Source: Candidatus Brevundimonas phytovorans (GTDB lineage: Bacteria > Pseudomonadota > Alphaproteobacteria > Caulobacterales > Caulobacteraceae). From it: a stretch of 64,000 nt of DNA. The position numbers were made by a program, and so were the translations under genes. The stretch's first letter is position 1. Each line of letters begins with the position of its first letter. Positions 8,647-17,785 of the stretch are shown here, piece after piece. Where the stretch lies: contig CP119309.1 in the NCBI GenBank assembly GCA_029203145.1, forward strand, positions 2,443,001 to 2,507,000. Reading direction: 5' to 3'. The notes beneath the pieces were generated by a model. The model worked only from the letters and a program-made list of their open reading frames with translations. It ran no database searches and was not told the DNA's origin.

Positions 8647-10233
8647 CTAGACCGCCCTCGTCGCCAGCGGCGGGGCGGCGGTGACGGCCTGAACCGTGGG
8701 GGCCGCCAGAGGACGATCACAGGCCGCCTCAATCACCTGACCGTCGGGCGTCCGGTAGCGCACAGGCAGCGACGCCGCGCACCGGGCCTGCACGGCCATG
8801 AACATGGCCTCGCCCTCGGCCATGGGGTCGATATCCTCGATCAGAGCGATCTTCGGGTCGCCCGACAAGACGCCGCAGCGGTCCTCGGTCGCCAACTGCA
8901 ACCCGTCCAGGTTTTCGTAGAAGCCCATGTCTCCTCTGCAATGCTGGTCCGCCACATGGTGCAGGGCCGCACGGCGATAGTCCCGCGCCTCGGGCTGGTT
9001 TCCCAGGGTGACGCCCAACTGCGCGAGGCGAGCGTCGACGCCCGCCCACCGTCCCGCGCCAGGGCCGTCCATCAGCACCGCGACGGCGCTGTCAGGCCGC
9101 AACAGGGCGCGAAACTCGGACACGCCGTAGCCCTCGCCCTCGCGCGCGGCGTCCAGCAGGGTCTTCCAAAGATCAAATACGTCGCGCGCCCCGTTTGAGG
9201 CCTGACGCGTCTCCAGGTCGGCCAGCCACTGCACCACGACGCCGCAGTCATAGATGGCCGGGCCGCGACGCAGACGCGCGGGATCGTAGTCGTCGTCCAG
9301 CAGCATATCGCGGCAGGCCCGCAGCCGTTTTGTCAGCGCCGCCCGACCTTGCGCCTCATCAACCACGCCGCTCGACACCGCGGCGACGAGGGCGCCGTAT
9401 TCGGCCATGCCCTCATGCAGCCAGGGCGCCGGGCCGCTGTCCCTCATCACCCCGTGGCCGTTCCACAGATGCAGGGCCTCGTGCCAGACGAAGGTGCCCA
9501 GAGGCACAGCCACATCCGGCGGCGGCGAGGCCCAGTCGCCGTGGAAGCGCAGCGAGATGACCCCGGTATCGGTCACATCGCCACGAAAACCGCTCGGCCC
9601 CGGACTGTCGGTCGAGATGATCAGCGTCGGCTCGGTGGGCAGGACATGACCCAGCCGCGCATCATAGAATTTCTGCGCCGCGAAGAAGCCGTCGCGCAGC
9701 AGGAGCGTCAGGGCCGGCGGGGCCGAGGCGCTGGTCACGACCACCGCACCGTCACGGCGCATCACCGCCTCTTGCGGGCCCAGATAGACATAGCCCTTGA
9801 CCGCATCCGTGATCGGCAGGGCCGCCTCCCCCGCAACGGGACGCGCGGTCAGGACAGCGTCCATGCCGACCAACTCCAGACCGGGCCCATAGAGGACATG
9901 CCCCGCCCCTACGCGCGACAGGCCCATATAGGTGCGATCCACCTCGGCGGCGTCGGGGGCGATCTGGATCTCGAAGCGGTCAAAGGGCTCTTCGCCCTCG
10001 ACCCCGCCGTCCTTCAGGGCCAGGCCCGGCGTCGTCACCGTCCACAGGTCGCGGATGACGCTGGGCGACAGGAAGGTCGCGCGCGTCGTCGGCTGGGTCA
10101 GGCGCCAGGTGACGACCACGCCGCCCGGGGCGCTGAGCGCCTCTATGGTCGCGGCCTGTTGCGCCAGGGCGGGCGCAGATGCGCCGCAGACCATCGTCAG
10201 GGCGACGAGGGCGCTCGCCAGTCTCTTGCTCAT
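8647..10233 (-). CDS. secreted M61-like gluzincin metallopeptidase
   Basis: A 528-residue exported protein. The start is ATG 10233, because a strong GGAGGAGGAAGG sequence lies just upstream and a signal peptide (about 1-25, ending ALAQ) follows directly. The zinc site reads HEALH at 251-255 followed by LWNGHG, and the third ligand is Glu274 in WLHEGMAEY. That HExxH-WN-W..EG pattern is the gluzincin arrangement of glycyl aminopeptidases (M61) and their relatives. The N-terminal half resembles the beta-rich domain of that family only loosely, so I infer an envelope aminopeptidase or peptidase-like protein without a known substrate. It lies downstream of the symporter gene on the same strand. 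Confidence 0.75.
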   Translation of the reverse strand: MSKRLASALVALTMVCGASAPALAQQAATIEALSAPGGVVVTWRLTQPTTRATFLSPSVIRDLWTVTTPGLALKDGGVEGEEPFDRFEIQIAPDAAEVDRTYMGLSRVGAGHVLYGPGLELVGMDAVLTARPVAGEAALPITDAVKGYVYLGPQEAVMRRDGAVVVTSASAPPALTLLLRDGFFAAQKFYDARLGHVLPTEPTLIISTDSPGPSGFRGDVTDTGVISLRFHGDWASPPPDVAVPLGTFVWHEALHLWNGHGVMRDSGPAPWLHEGMAEYGALVAAVSSGVVDEAQGRAALTKRLRACRDMLLDDDYDPARLRRGPAIYDCGVVVQWLADLETRQASNGARDVFDLWKTLLDAAREGEGYGVSEFRALLRPDSAVAVLMDGPGAGRWAGVDARLAQLGVTLGNQPEARDYRRAALHHVADQHCRGDMGFYENLDGLQLATEDRCGVLSGDPKIALIEDIDPMAEGEAMFMAVQARCAASLPVRYRTPDGQVIEAACDRPLAAPTVQAVTAAPPLATRAV

Positions 10234-10301
10234 GATGGCCTTCCTCCTCCGACACGGTGAAGGAAGCTTGGCCTTCATGGCGGATTCTGGTCAACCGTCG
10301 T

Positions 10302-11567
10302 TCACTCGACCTCGACAACCTCGCCGCCCTGGACAATGCGGGTCACGGCCATGTCGGCGGTGACATTGCCCAGGGTGCGGAAGATGTCGGGGATGACTTC
10401 GACCGCCAGCAGCAGGGGCAGCATCTCCAGCGGCACCCCCATGGCGATGCAGATGGGAGCGATGGAGGCGAAGAAGCTGACCTGACCGGGCAGGCCGACG
10501 GTGCCGATCGAGATCAGCATGGCGGTCAGCATGGCGGCGACCAGTTGCCCCAAGGACGGCTCGACGCCGAACAGGTGGGCGCAATAGATGGCCACGCCCA
10601 GGTTGGCGACCGGGCTGGTGATGCGGAAGATGGCCACCGCCAGCGGTAGGACCAGACCCGCCGTGGCGCGCGGCACCCCCAGCATGTCCACCGACCGCTC
10701 GACCATGACCGGCAGGCTGGCCAGAGACGACTGGGTCGAGAAGGCCACGACCTGAGCCGGGGCCGCCGCGCGCGCGAAGCGGCTCAGGCTGACCCGGCCG
10801 AAGATGACCGCCAGCGGATAGAAGATCAGACCGACGCCTATGCAGGCGATGGAGATGACGGCCACATAGTGCAGCAGCACCCCCGCCGCGCTGGCCCCCG
10901 CCGTCAGACCTACGCCCAGCGACAGGGCGAAGACGCCCAGGGGCGCCGCCATCAGCACCCAGCGCACGATGACGATCATGGTCTCGCCCACCGCCTCAAA
11001 GAAGGTGACGAGCGGCAGACGCAGCCGCTCGGGCAGGCGCGAGGCCGCAAAGCCGAAGAAGACGGCGAAGACCACCATGCCCAGGATGGCGTCCTCGGCC
11101 GCCGCCCGGATCGGATTGGACGGGGCGATGGTCTTGAGAAACTCGCTGAAGGGGGCGGCCGCGCCGATGCCCCCCGGGGCCGCCGGGTGGCCAGCCAGCA
11201 GCAGTCGGGCGCCCTCGGGGTCGATGGGCCACAGGGCGTGCAGCCCATAGGCGGCGGCTACGGCGTAGAAGGTGGCGCCGAGAATCAGCACGCCGAACAG
11301 CAACACCGCCTTCAGCGCCAGCCGCCCGGTCCGGGCCGCGTCGGCGATCGAGGCGATGCCCGTCACCAGCAGGGAGAAGACCAGAGGGATGATGGTCATC
11401 CTCAAGGCGTTCAGCCACAGCTGGCCGATCGCCGCGATGAAGTCCGCCGTGCCGTGCCCGCCCGGCAGGCCCCATTGCTGCGCGCCCGCGCCGGCCGCCA
11501 GCCCCAAGGCCAAAGCCAACAGGACCTGAGCGCTCAGCGACGCCAGAAAGGATCGAGCCGTTTTCAT
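10302..11567 (-). CDS. dicarboxylate/amino acid:cation symporter (DAACS)
   Basis: Inner-membrane secondary transporter of the DAACS family (GltP/DctA type), which moves glutamate, aspartate or C4-dicarboxylates with protons or sodium. The 421-residue protein has about eight hydrophobic segments and two re-entrant-like regions. The family serine-rich hairpin appears as AFSTQSSLASLPVM near residue 285, and the conserved GTVGLPG motif lies near 370. I chose ATG 11567 because the N-terminal MKTARSFLASLSAQVLLALALG leads into the first membrane helix (first 19 residues of it shown by composition); 25 further in-frame residues upstream are not family-like. The exact substrate cannot be read from the sequence. 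Confidence 0.85.
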   Translation of the reverse strand: MKTARSFLASLSAQVLLALALGLAAGAGAQQWGLPGGHGTADFIAAIGQLWLNALRMTIIPLVFSLLVTGIASIADAARTGRLALKAVLLFGVLILGATFYAVAAAYGLHALWPIDPEGARLLLAGHPAAPGGIGAAAPFSEFLKTIAPSNPIRAAAEDAILGMVVFAVFFGFAASRLPERLRLPLVTFFEAVGETMIVIVRWVLMAAPLGVFALSLGVGLTAGASAAGVLLHYVAVISIACIGVGLIFYPLAVIFGRVSLSRFARAAAPAQVVAFSTQSSLASLPVMVERSVDMLGVPRATAGLVLPLAVAIFRITSPVANLGVAIYCAHLFGVEPSLGQLVAAMLTAMLISIGTVGLPGQVSFFASIAPICIAMGVPLEMLPLLLAVEVIPDIFRTLGNVTADMAVTRIVQGGEVVEVE

Positions 11568-11640
11568 AAAGGCCACGCTAGCAGTCGCCGTGGATCGCGC
11601 CACAGGAAGTTGATCGGCCCGGCCGTTTTGCACCCGCCTC

Positions 11641-11676
11641 AAAGAAAAAGGCGGACCGGATGGCTCCGGCCCGCCT
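11641..11676 (-). terminator. intrinsic terminator of the TonB-receptor gene
   Basis: On the minus strand a GC-rich hairpin is followed by TTTTTCTTT. The stem pairs 11650-11654 with 11671-11675 and, after one mismatch, 11656-11659 with 11666-11669; the loop is 11660-11665. It lies about 30 bases after the stop of the TonB-dependent receptor gene. Confidence 0.85.
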
Positions 11677-11707
11677 CTTCACGCTGCTCCGCCCGAGGGC
11701 GGGGCGA

Positions 11708-14302
11708 TCAGTATTTGACGCGCAGGGTCGCCCCGTAGGTGCGCGGCTGCCCCAGGAAGGCGTTGTAGGTCTGCGTGTCCAGGGCCGGGTTGAAGTAGGT
11801 CCCGTTCGGCTGAACCGTCGTCTGGAAGGCGGAACCCTGCAGCGGGGCGTTGATGGCCACCTGCTTGTATTCCTCGTCCGTCAGGTTCTGGGCCCAGATG
11901 TCTAGGGCCCAGCGGTCGTCATCCGAACCCAGGGTGACGCGGCCGTTCACCAGGGTGAAGGCGTCCTGCATCTTGTAGGGCAGCAGGTCGGAACCGGTGT
12001 TGTATTCGGTCGAATACTTGGCCGACAGGTTGAAGCCGATCTTCAGGCCCGCGCCGATCGAGCGGTCAAAAGCGACCGAACCCGTGGCCGACCATTCCGG
12101 GGCGAACGAAGCCCGCGCGCCCGGCAGCAGGGACAGCTGCGGGAAGTTGCCCGGGTTGGTCAGGTCCGCCGCGGTGAAGTTCCCGTACTTGGTATCGGTG
12201 TAGGTCACGCCGCTGGTGAAGGACAGGCCTTCGATCGGGGTGAACCAGACGAAGTCGGCGTCAAAGCCCTGCGACTTCAGCTCGGGGATGGATTCGACCA
12301 CGAAGGCCGTGCCCAGGAAGGTGTTGAGCTGGAAATCTTCAAACTTCTGATTGAAGTAGGTCAGGTTCAGCAGGACCGTGCGATCGAACAGGGTGTTCTT
12401 CAGACCCAGTTCATAGCTGTCGACGGTTTCAGCCGGGAAGTAGAGCGACGCCGTCGGGGTGACGCCGTTCTGCACGCGGTCCAGGTTGTAACCGAACGAC
12501 TTGTAGCCATGAGCGTAGGAGCCGTAGGCCATGACACTGTCGTTGAGGCGATAGCTGGCCTTGATCGTGCCGGTGAACTCGCCGCCGGTGTTTTCCTCGG
12601 ACAGGCGGCGGTTGTCGTACAGCGGGTTGGCCCAGGGCAGACAGATGTTGCCGATCAGGCGCGGACCGATAGTCGGGCCGAACACGCCCTGGATGGCCGC
12701 AGCGTTCGCTAGAGTGCTGCCGCAAGCCGCGCCGTTCGTGCCGACATTATCCTGCACAGCCAGCAACGACTTGTGATCCTGACTGTAGCGCAGACCCAGG
12801 GTCAAATCGAACTTGTCGGTCAGGTGCACCGTATTGTTGGTGAACAGGGCGAAGGATTGGGTGCTCTGGCTGTAGTGGTCGCGAACGCCCTCGCCGAGGC
12901 CGAATCCGGGGCCGGTCGCAGCGGTGGGCCCGGACGGCGCCATGCCGCCGGTCATGAGGCAGCCGCCGAGGCCGGCGCTGGTCTGACCGGGCCGGCTGAA
13001 ACAGCCGATGTCATTAGGGCTGACCGGGAAGCCGCCAGCGGCCAGTTGCGAGGAGAGCAGGATGGACAGGAAGGGCGTGTAACCTGCTCCGTAGTAGTAG
13101 CTGTCAGCCCGACCGATGTCCTCCTTGGTGAAGAAGACGCCAAACAGCCAGTCCAGCTTGTCGGTGGCGCCGGCCAGACGGAACTCCTGGGTCAGGTTCT
13201 CCAGCTTGAAGCCATAGCTGCCGTCATCCACGCGATAGAGAAGGTCGGCGGTCGTGTAGTCGAGGTCCATGCCGTTGACCCCCTCCCAGTTCCGCCAGGA
13301 ACTGATGGAGGTCAGGGTGGCGTTCCACGAGGGGATGTCGATGTTGGCTTCGGCCGAGAAGCCCATGTCTTCCATGGTCTGGGCCGTGCTGCGGTTGGCG
13401 TAGGCCGTGCGCGAGAAAGGCAGCGGACCGTTGCCCGGCGCCGGAGCCGCCTGCTGGCCGCCGACCGCAGCGATCGCATTATAGGTCGGGCCGGTGCGGA
13501 TCTGGGTCGAGACGCAGCAGTATTCGTCGCGCTTGGAATAGTCGGCGATCAGGCGGATCGACACCTCGTCCGACGGCAGGATCAGCAGCTGGCCGCGCGC
13601 GGTCCAGAAGTTCTGGTTCTGATCGTCTTTTTCGGTGCGCGGACCGGCGCCGGTGACGACGTCGTAGAAGCCGTCACGTTCGCGCTTGGCCACATAGAGG
13701 CGACCGGCGATCTGGTCGGTGATCGGGCCCGTGACCGAGCCGGCGACGCCCCAGGCGTTGAAGTTGCCGTAGGTGGCCTCGGCGTTGAAGCCCGGCGTGA
13801 AGGACGGGGCCTCGGAGATGATGTTGATGACGCCGGCCGAGGTGTTCTTGCCGAACAGGGTGCCCTGCGGCCCCTTCAGCACCTCGATGCGGCTCAGTTC
13901 GCCCAGGTCGCCGAAGCCGACGCCGTTGCGCGAGCGATAGACGCCGTCGATGACCACGCCGACCGAGCTTTCCAGACCGGGGTTGTCGCCGACCGTGCCG
14001 ACGCCGCGGATACGGGCGGTGGTCGAGGCTTCCGACTGGGTCGAGGTGACGGTCATGCCCGGCGTCAGGATCTGCAGATCCTTGATGTCGCGCACCCCGG
14101 CGCCGTTCAGCGCCTCTTGCGACAGGGTCGTGACCACGATCGGCACGTCCTGCAGGTTCTGTTCACGCTTCTGGGCGGTGACGATGATGTCGTCGATCGT
14201 GGTCGGCCCGTCCTGGGCCGAGGCGGCGCCGGCGAAACCGAAGGCGACCGCGCCGACGACGGCGACGGACGCCGTGCAGCGAAGGATGTTGTTGAAACGC
14301 AT
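11708..14302 (-). CDS. TonB-dependent outer-membrane receptor
   Basis: An 864-residue outer-membrane active transporter. A signal peptide (1 to about 29, ending ASAQ) is followed by a TonB box, DDIIVTAQ at about 37-44. The plug domain follows, with the typical DIKDLQILTPGMTV and IEVLKGPQGTLFGKNTSAGVI stretches near 90-170. The rest is a 22-strand-type beta barrel that ends in a terminal aromatic, LRVKY. The type resembles the large Caulobacterales and sphingomonad receptors for carbohydrates, aromatics or siderophores. The ligand cannot be named. It is a single-gene unit with its own terminator. About 230 bases upstream are free of genes and should hold its promoter. Confidence 0.93.
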   Translation of the reverse strand: MRFNNILRCTASVAVVGAVAFGFAGAASAQDGPTTIDDIIVTAQKREQNLQDVPIVVTTLSQEALNGAGVRDIKDLQILTPGMTVTSTQSEASTTARIRGVGTVGDNPGLESSVGVVIDGVYRSRNGVGFGDLGELSRIEVLKGPQGTLFGKNTSAGVINIISEAPSFTPGFNAEATYGNFNAWGVAGSVTGPITDQIAGRLYVAKRERDGFYDVVTGAGPRTEKDDQNQNFWTARGQLLILPSDEVSIRLIADYSKRDEYCCVSTQIRTGPTYNAIAAVGGQQAAPAPGNGPLPFSRTAYANRSTAQTMEDMGFSAEANIDIPSWNATLTSISSWRNWEGVNGMDLDYTTADLLYRVDDGSYGFKLENLTQEFRLAGATDKLDWLFGVFFTKEDIGRADSYYYGAGYTPFLSILLSSQLAAGGFPVSPNDIGCFSRPGQTSAGLGGCLMTGGMAPSGPTAATGPGFGLGEGVRDHYSQSTQSFALFTNNTVHLTDKFDLTLGLRYSQDHKSLLAVQDNVGTNGAACGSTLANAAAIQGVFGPTIGPRLIGNICLPWANPLYDNRRLSEENTGGEFTGTIKASYRLNDSVMAYGSYAHGYKSFGYNLDRVQNGVTPTASLYFPAETVDSYELGLKNTLFDRTVLLNLTYFNQKFEDFQLNTFLGTAFVVESIPELKSQGFDADFVWFTPIEGLSFTSGVTYTDTKYGNFTAADLTNPGNFPQLSLLPGARASFAPEWSATGSVAFDRSIGAGLKIGFNLSAKYSTEYNTGSDLLPYKMQDAFTLVNGRVTLGSDDDRWALDIWAQNLTDEEYKQVAINAPLQGSAFQTTVQPNGTYFNPALDTQTYNAFLGQPRTYGATLRVKY

Positions 14303-14533
14303 AAGGCGGCTCCCCGGCTCTATGCCCCGGCGCGCGTGGCGACCGTGGCGGTTCCTGTCCCTGTCGATCCACGCTCATTGAACGACGTGAATTCTCCAAC
14401 GACAGGCGTAAGCCAGGGTTGAGACAGCGACAAGAAGTCGTGAGACGCCAAAACGGCGATTTCGTCCAACACCGCTCTATATGTGGCGGGAAAGCGACAA
14501 AAAACGGTTCCGCTAGGTCAATGTTATCATTGT

Positions 14534-15745
14534 TTACTGAGACAGCCTGACAGAAGTTTCATCTTCTCTCTGCTGTTGACGACGCGCGGCGAGGTTGAGA
14601 ATCACCGCTGCGGCCAGGGCTGACAACACCGAACCGCCGATCACGCCCAGCTTGACCTCGATCTGCTCGGGTGAATCCACCGCGCCGGGGAAGGCCAGGA
14701 CGCCGATGAACAGGCTCATGGTGAAGCCGATGCCGCACAGCAGGCTGACGCCATAGAGTTGCAGCCAGCTGGCGCCCGAGGGCTTGTCGCCGATCTTCAG
14801 CTTGGCGGCCAGCCAGGCGGCGCCGAAGACGCCCAGCTGCTTGCCGATGAAGAGGCCCAGGGCGATGGCGATGACCAGGGGCGCAAACGCCTGTTCCAGC
14901 GACAGTCCGGCGAAGGACACGCCCGCCTTGGCGAAGGCGAACAGCGGCAGAACCAGGAAGGCGACGTAGGGGTGCAGGTCGTGCATCGCCTCCTTCAACG
15001 GGCTTTGCGAGGTCTCGCGGCGCGGCTCGACCGGCACGATCATGGCGAAGGCCACCGCCGTCAGCGAGGTCGACAGGCCCGACAGCACCGTCAGATACCA
15101 GACCGCGCCAAAGCCCAGCACCCAGAAGGGCCCGGCCAGACGGCGACGGCCCAGCAGGGCGAAGGCGGCGAGCAGACCGGCCACGCCCAGCAGCGGCAGC
15201 CACTGCACCCCCTGGCTGAACAGGACGGCGATCAGGGCGATGGCGCCGAGGTCATCGACGATGGCCAGGGTCAACAGGAAGACGCGCAGTGACGACGGCA
15301 GCTTCTTGCCCACCACCGCAAAGACGGCCAGGGCGAAGGCGATGTCGGTGGCCAGGGGAATGGGCCAGCCCTGCGACGGCCCGCCCAGCAGATGGGCGAC
15401 GATCAGATAGATAAAGCCCGGAACCGCCATCCCGCCCAGGGCGGCGATGATCGGCAAGGCCAGCTTCTTGGGATTGCTCAGTTCGCCCTTGAGGATCTCG
15501 TATTTGATCTCCAGCCCGACCACGAGGAAGAAGACCGCCATCAGGCCTTCCTTGATCCAGTTCGAGATCGTCTCTTCCAGCCGCAGCGGGCCGACCTGAA
15601 GCACGTGGACGCTCTTCAGCCAGCCGAAATAGTCGCCAGCCCAGGGCGAGTTGGCGACGATCAGGGCGGCGACGGCGGCGAGGCCGAGGGCGGCCCCCGA
15701 TCCGGCTTCGGTCTTGAGGAATTCGAGGGTGGATTTTCTCGCCAC
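14534..15745 (-). CDS. nhaA: Na+/H+ antiporter NhaA
   Basis: Inner-membrane antiporter that exports sodium in exchange for protons, for pH and salt homeostasis. The 403-residue protein has about twelve hydrophobic segments. Family signatures include the VGLEIKYEILKGEL region and the Asp pair in LAIVDDLGAIALI (the ion-binding aspartates D163/D164 of E. coli). I chose GTG 15745 (giving MARKSTLEFLK) because CGGAGA lies 7 bases before it and family members begin this way. A TTG at 15763 is an in-frame upstream alternative. The stop lies beside a small palindrome (CAATG-ttat-CATTG, 14519-14532). Confidence 0.95.
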   Translation of the reverse strand: MARKSTLEFLKTEAGSGAALGLAAVAALIVANSPWAGDYFGWLKSVHVLQVGPLRLEETISNWIKEGLMAVFFLVVGLEIKYEILKGELSNPKKLALPIIAALGGMAVPGFIYLIVAHLLGGPSQGWPIPLATDIAFALAVFAVVGKKLPSSLRVFLLTLAIVDDLGAIALIAVLFSQGVQWLPLLGVAGLLAAFALLGRRRLAGPFWVLGFGAVWYLTVLSGLSTSLTAVAFAMIVPVEPRRETSQSPLKEAMHDLHPYVAFLVLPLFAFAKAGVSFAGLSLEQAFAPLVIAIALGLFIGKQLGVFGAAWLAAKLKIGDKPSGASWLQLYGVSLLCGIGFTMSLFIGVLAFPGAVDSPEQIEVKLGVIGGSVLSALAAAVILNLAARRQQQREDETSVRLSQ

Positions 15746-15958
15746 GGCGGTCTCCGAAATCAAAAGGACTGTCGTGGCGTCAGGTTATCGACGGACGCCT
15801 GACCGGATTCGCTCCTGATTGAGCGCCAGCCTGGCCCCGCGCGTGACGGGACCTGATCTCTGCCATCGAAAATACCTGAGCCGCCCCAGGGTTCAACCCC
15901 GGCTTGGCCGTTGATGTTGCGGTTGCGAAACGGGCGGCGAGCGCGCATCTGCCGCTTC

Positions 15959-17419
15959 ATGCCCGTCTCCCCCGCCTATCGCCCCGATCCACGCTTCATC
16001 GACCTCGGCCCCGAGTTCGGCGATCCGGTGCAGGCGGCGGACTTTCCCCAGACCCTCCTGCGCGTGCGCAACGACCGGGCGGCGGCCACCGTCGGGCTGG
16101 AGACGCTGAGCGATGACGAGTGGCTGAGCCACCTTGGCCGCTTCAATCCCCTGCCCGGCCAACCCGGACCGGTCGCCATGCGCTATCACGGCCATCAGTT
16201 CCGCACCTACAACCCCGACCTCGGCGACGGGCGCGGCTTCCTGGCGGCGCAGATGCGGGAAAAGGTTGGCGCTCAAACAGCGAGCGACCGCGTCGCGAGC
16301 GATAGCGCCCCTCCAGCTCGACTTCTCGACCTCGGCACCAAAGGCTCCGGCCAGACGCCGTGGTCGCGGCGCGGCGACGGGCGGCTGACCCTGAAGGGCG
16401 GGATGCGCGAGGTGCTGGCCGCCGCCATGCTGGAAAGCTTGGGCGTGCCGACCTGCCGCATCCTGTCGCTGATCGAGACGGGAGAGGCGCTGGAGCGCGG
16501 CGACGAGCCCTCGCCCACCCGTTCCGCCGTCATGGTGCGGCTGTCGCACAGCCACATCCGTTTCGGGACCTTTCAGCGCGCCGCCTATCATGGGCGCAAG
16601 GACCAGTTGGAGGTCCTGCTGGAGCACGCCCGCAGCCTCTATCACCCCTCGGTCGCGCCAGGCGACGCGCCCGGCTTCCTGGCCGCGGTGGTCGAGGCTT
16701 CGGCGCGGCTGACGGCGAAATGGATCGCCGCCGGCTTCGTCCATGGGGTGCTGAACACCGACAATCTGAACGTGACAGGCGAGAGCTTCGACTACGGCCC
16801 GTGGCGCTTCCTGCCCCACTATGACCCCGCCTTCACCGCCGCCTATTTCGACAGCGAGGGGCTGTACGCCTTCGCGCGCCAGCCCGAGGCCGTGTTCTGG
16901 AACCTGACCCAGCTCGCCGGCTGCCTGAAGCTGATCGCCGAGCCGCAGGTCGCGGCCTTGACCGAGGCGCTGAACGGGTTCGGTCCCGCCTATATCCGCC
17001 ATCTGCGCGCCGCCTTCCTCAACCGGCTGGGGGTCAAGAGCCTGAGCGAGGCCGCCGATCAGAGGCTGCTGGACGCGACCCTGGCCCTGCTGCGCGACAA
17101 GGGCGAGGCCCTGCGCTGGGAGCCGCTCTTCTTCGACTGGTTCGGCGGCTTCAGCTCCGGCGCGCGGGCGCTGGGCGGGGTGCGCGGCCCCACCTATCAG
17201 GGCGAGGCTTTCGACGCCTTCCGCTTCGCCCTGCTGGAGCATGAGCCCGACCGGCCCGAGCGGCTGGAGCACCCGATGTTCGCCATGCCCGAGCCCGAGG
17301 AGATGCTGATCGACGAGGTCGAGGCCCTGTGGTCGGCCATCGAACAGGGCGACGACTGGGCGCCCCTGCACGCCAAACTGGCCCGTCTGGACGCCGCCCG
17401 GAGCGCCTGGGCTTTATAG
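15959..17419 (+). CDS. selO: protein adenylyltransferase SelO (YdiU family)
   Basis: Pseudokinase-fold enzyme that transfers AMP from ATP to Ser, Thr or Tyr of target proteins, tied in E. coli to the response to oxidative stress. The 486-residue protein carries GTKGSGQTPWSR (126-137), GMREVLAAAMLE, and the active-site region HGVLNTDNLN followed by FDYGPWRF with the metal-binding Asp. I chose ATG 15959 (MPVSPAYRPDPRF) because this matches how the family begins; TTG/ATG codons at 15911-15914 would add 15 or 16 residues. Between residues about 101 and 120 there is an extra Ala/Ser/Asp-rich segment not expected in the family, which coincides with a DNA palindrome (see the repeat entry at 16268). 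Confidence 0.92.
   Translation: MPVSPAYRPDPRFIDLGPEFGDPVQAADFPQTLLRVRNDRAAATVGLETLSDDEWLSHLGRFNPLPGQPGPVAMRYHGHQFRTYNPDLGDGRGFLAAQMREKVGAQTASDRVASDSAPPARLLDLGTKGSGQTPWSRRGDGRLTLKGGMREVLAAAMLESLGVPTCRILSLIETGEALERGDEPSPTRSAVMVRLSHSHIRFGTFQRAAYHGRKDQLEVLLEHARSLYHPSVAPGDAPGFLAAVVEASARLTAKWIAAGFVHGVLNTDNLNVTGESFDYGPWRFLPHYDPAFTAAYFDSEGLYAFARQPEAVFWNLTQLAGCLKLIAEPQVAALTEALNGFGPAYIRHLRAAFLNRLGVKSLSEAADQRLLDATLALLRDKGEALRWEPLFFDWFGGFSSGARALGGVRGPTYQGEAFDAFRFALLEHEPDRPERLEHPMFAMPEPEEMLIDEVEALWSAIEQGDDWAPLHAKLARLDAARSAWAL
16268..16309. repeat. palindromic insert inside selO
   Basis: A 42-base stretch bounded by GGCGCT (16268-16273) and its complement AGCGCC (16304-16309). It holds an inner palindrome, GCGAC-CGC-GTCGC (16284-16296), and two copies of GCGAGCGA. 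It encodes an extra in-frame segment of about 14-18 residues just before the conserved GTKGSGQTPWSR motif of SelO. I infer that a mobile or expanding palindrome was inserted in frame. Confidence 0.5.
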
Positions 17420-17430
17420 CCCGCCACGTC

Positions 17431-17548
17431 CCGCTCATCCCCGCGGAGGCGGCGACCCAGTGAGAGCTTCACGCACCACCGACAACCATGATCCAAGGTG
17501 ACGCCCTTGGCCAAAGAACTGGGTCCCCGCCTCCGCGGGGATGAACGG
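17431..17548. repeat. long inverted repeat, MITE-like intergenic element
   Basis: Two 31-base arms, 17431-17461 and 17518-17548, are reverse complements with 29 of 31 matches. They contain the core TCATCCCCGCGGAGGCGG and its complement ending in ACTGGGT. About 56 bases lie between the arms. A partial copy of the same arm lies at 22917-22931, so this is a dispersed family in this genome. It lies directly after selO and could also act as a transcript end. Confidence 0.8.
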
Positions 17549-17721
17549 ATTTTGTTACACTTGCGCCCCATGTCATCAACTGATGTCATCGAGCGTTGAC
17601 AGGCCGCTTCGCGCAGCCTAATGCCGTTTGACGATCACCGTCGGGTTACGGGGAATTGTGGTTTCAGCCACGCCGCCGCCGCAGGTCGCGCCTATCCCGT
17701 TTCACAGATTGTTACAGTTCC

Positions 17722-17749
17722 TTGAATGCGGGTGATACGATCTGATATA
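17722..17749 (+). promoter_or_regulatory. possible sigma-70-type promoter of the DoxX-like gene
   Basis: TTGAAT (17722-17727) and GATATA (17744-17749) are separated by 16 bases in an AT-richer stretch, 36 bases before the ATG at 17786. The gap between selO and this gene is 366 bases: the inverted repeat at 17431-17548 fills the first third, I see nothing recognisable at 17549-17700, and this promoter-like sequence follows. The call rests on consensus resemblance only. Confidence 0.35.
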
Positions 17750-17785
17750 GCCACTGTTACCAATTAAACCCCTCCGGTTTCGGCC

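Noticed and set aside
14519..14532. CAATG-ttat-CATTG as a terminator of nhaA
   Set aside because: The stem is only five pairs, AT-rich and partly outside the stop region, with no T run on the minus strand; it may be an operator-like dyad, but no evidence supports either.
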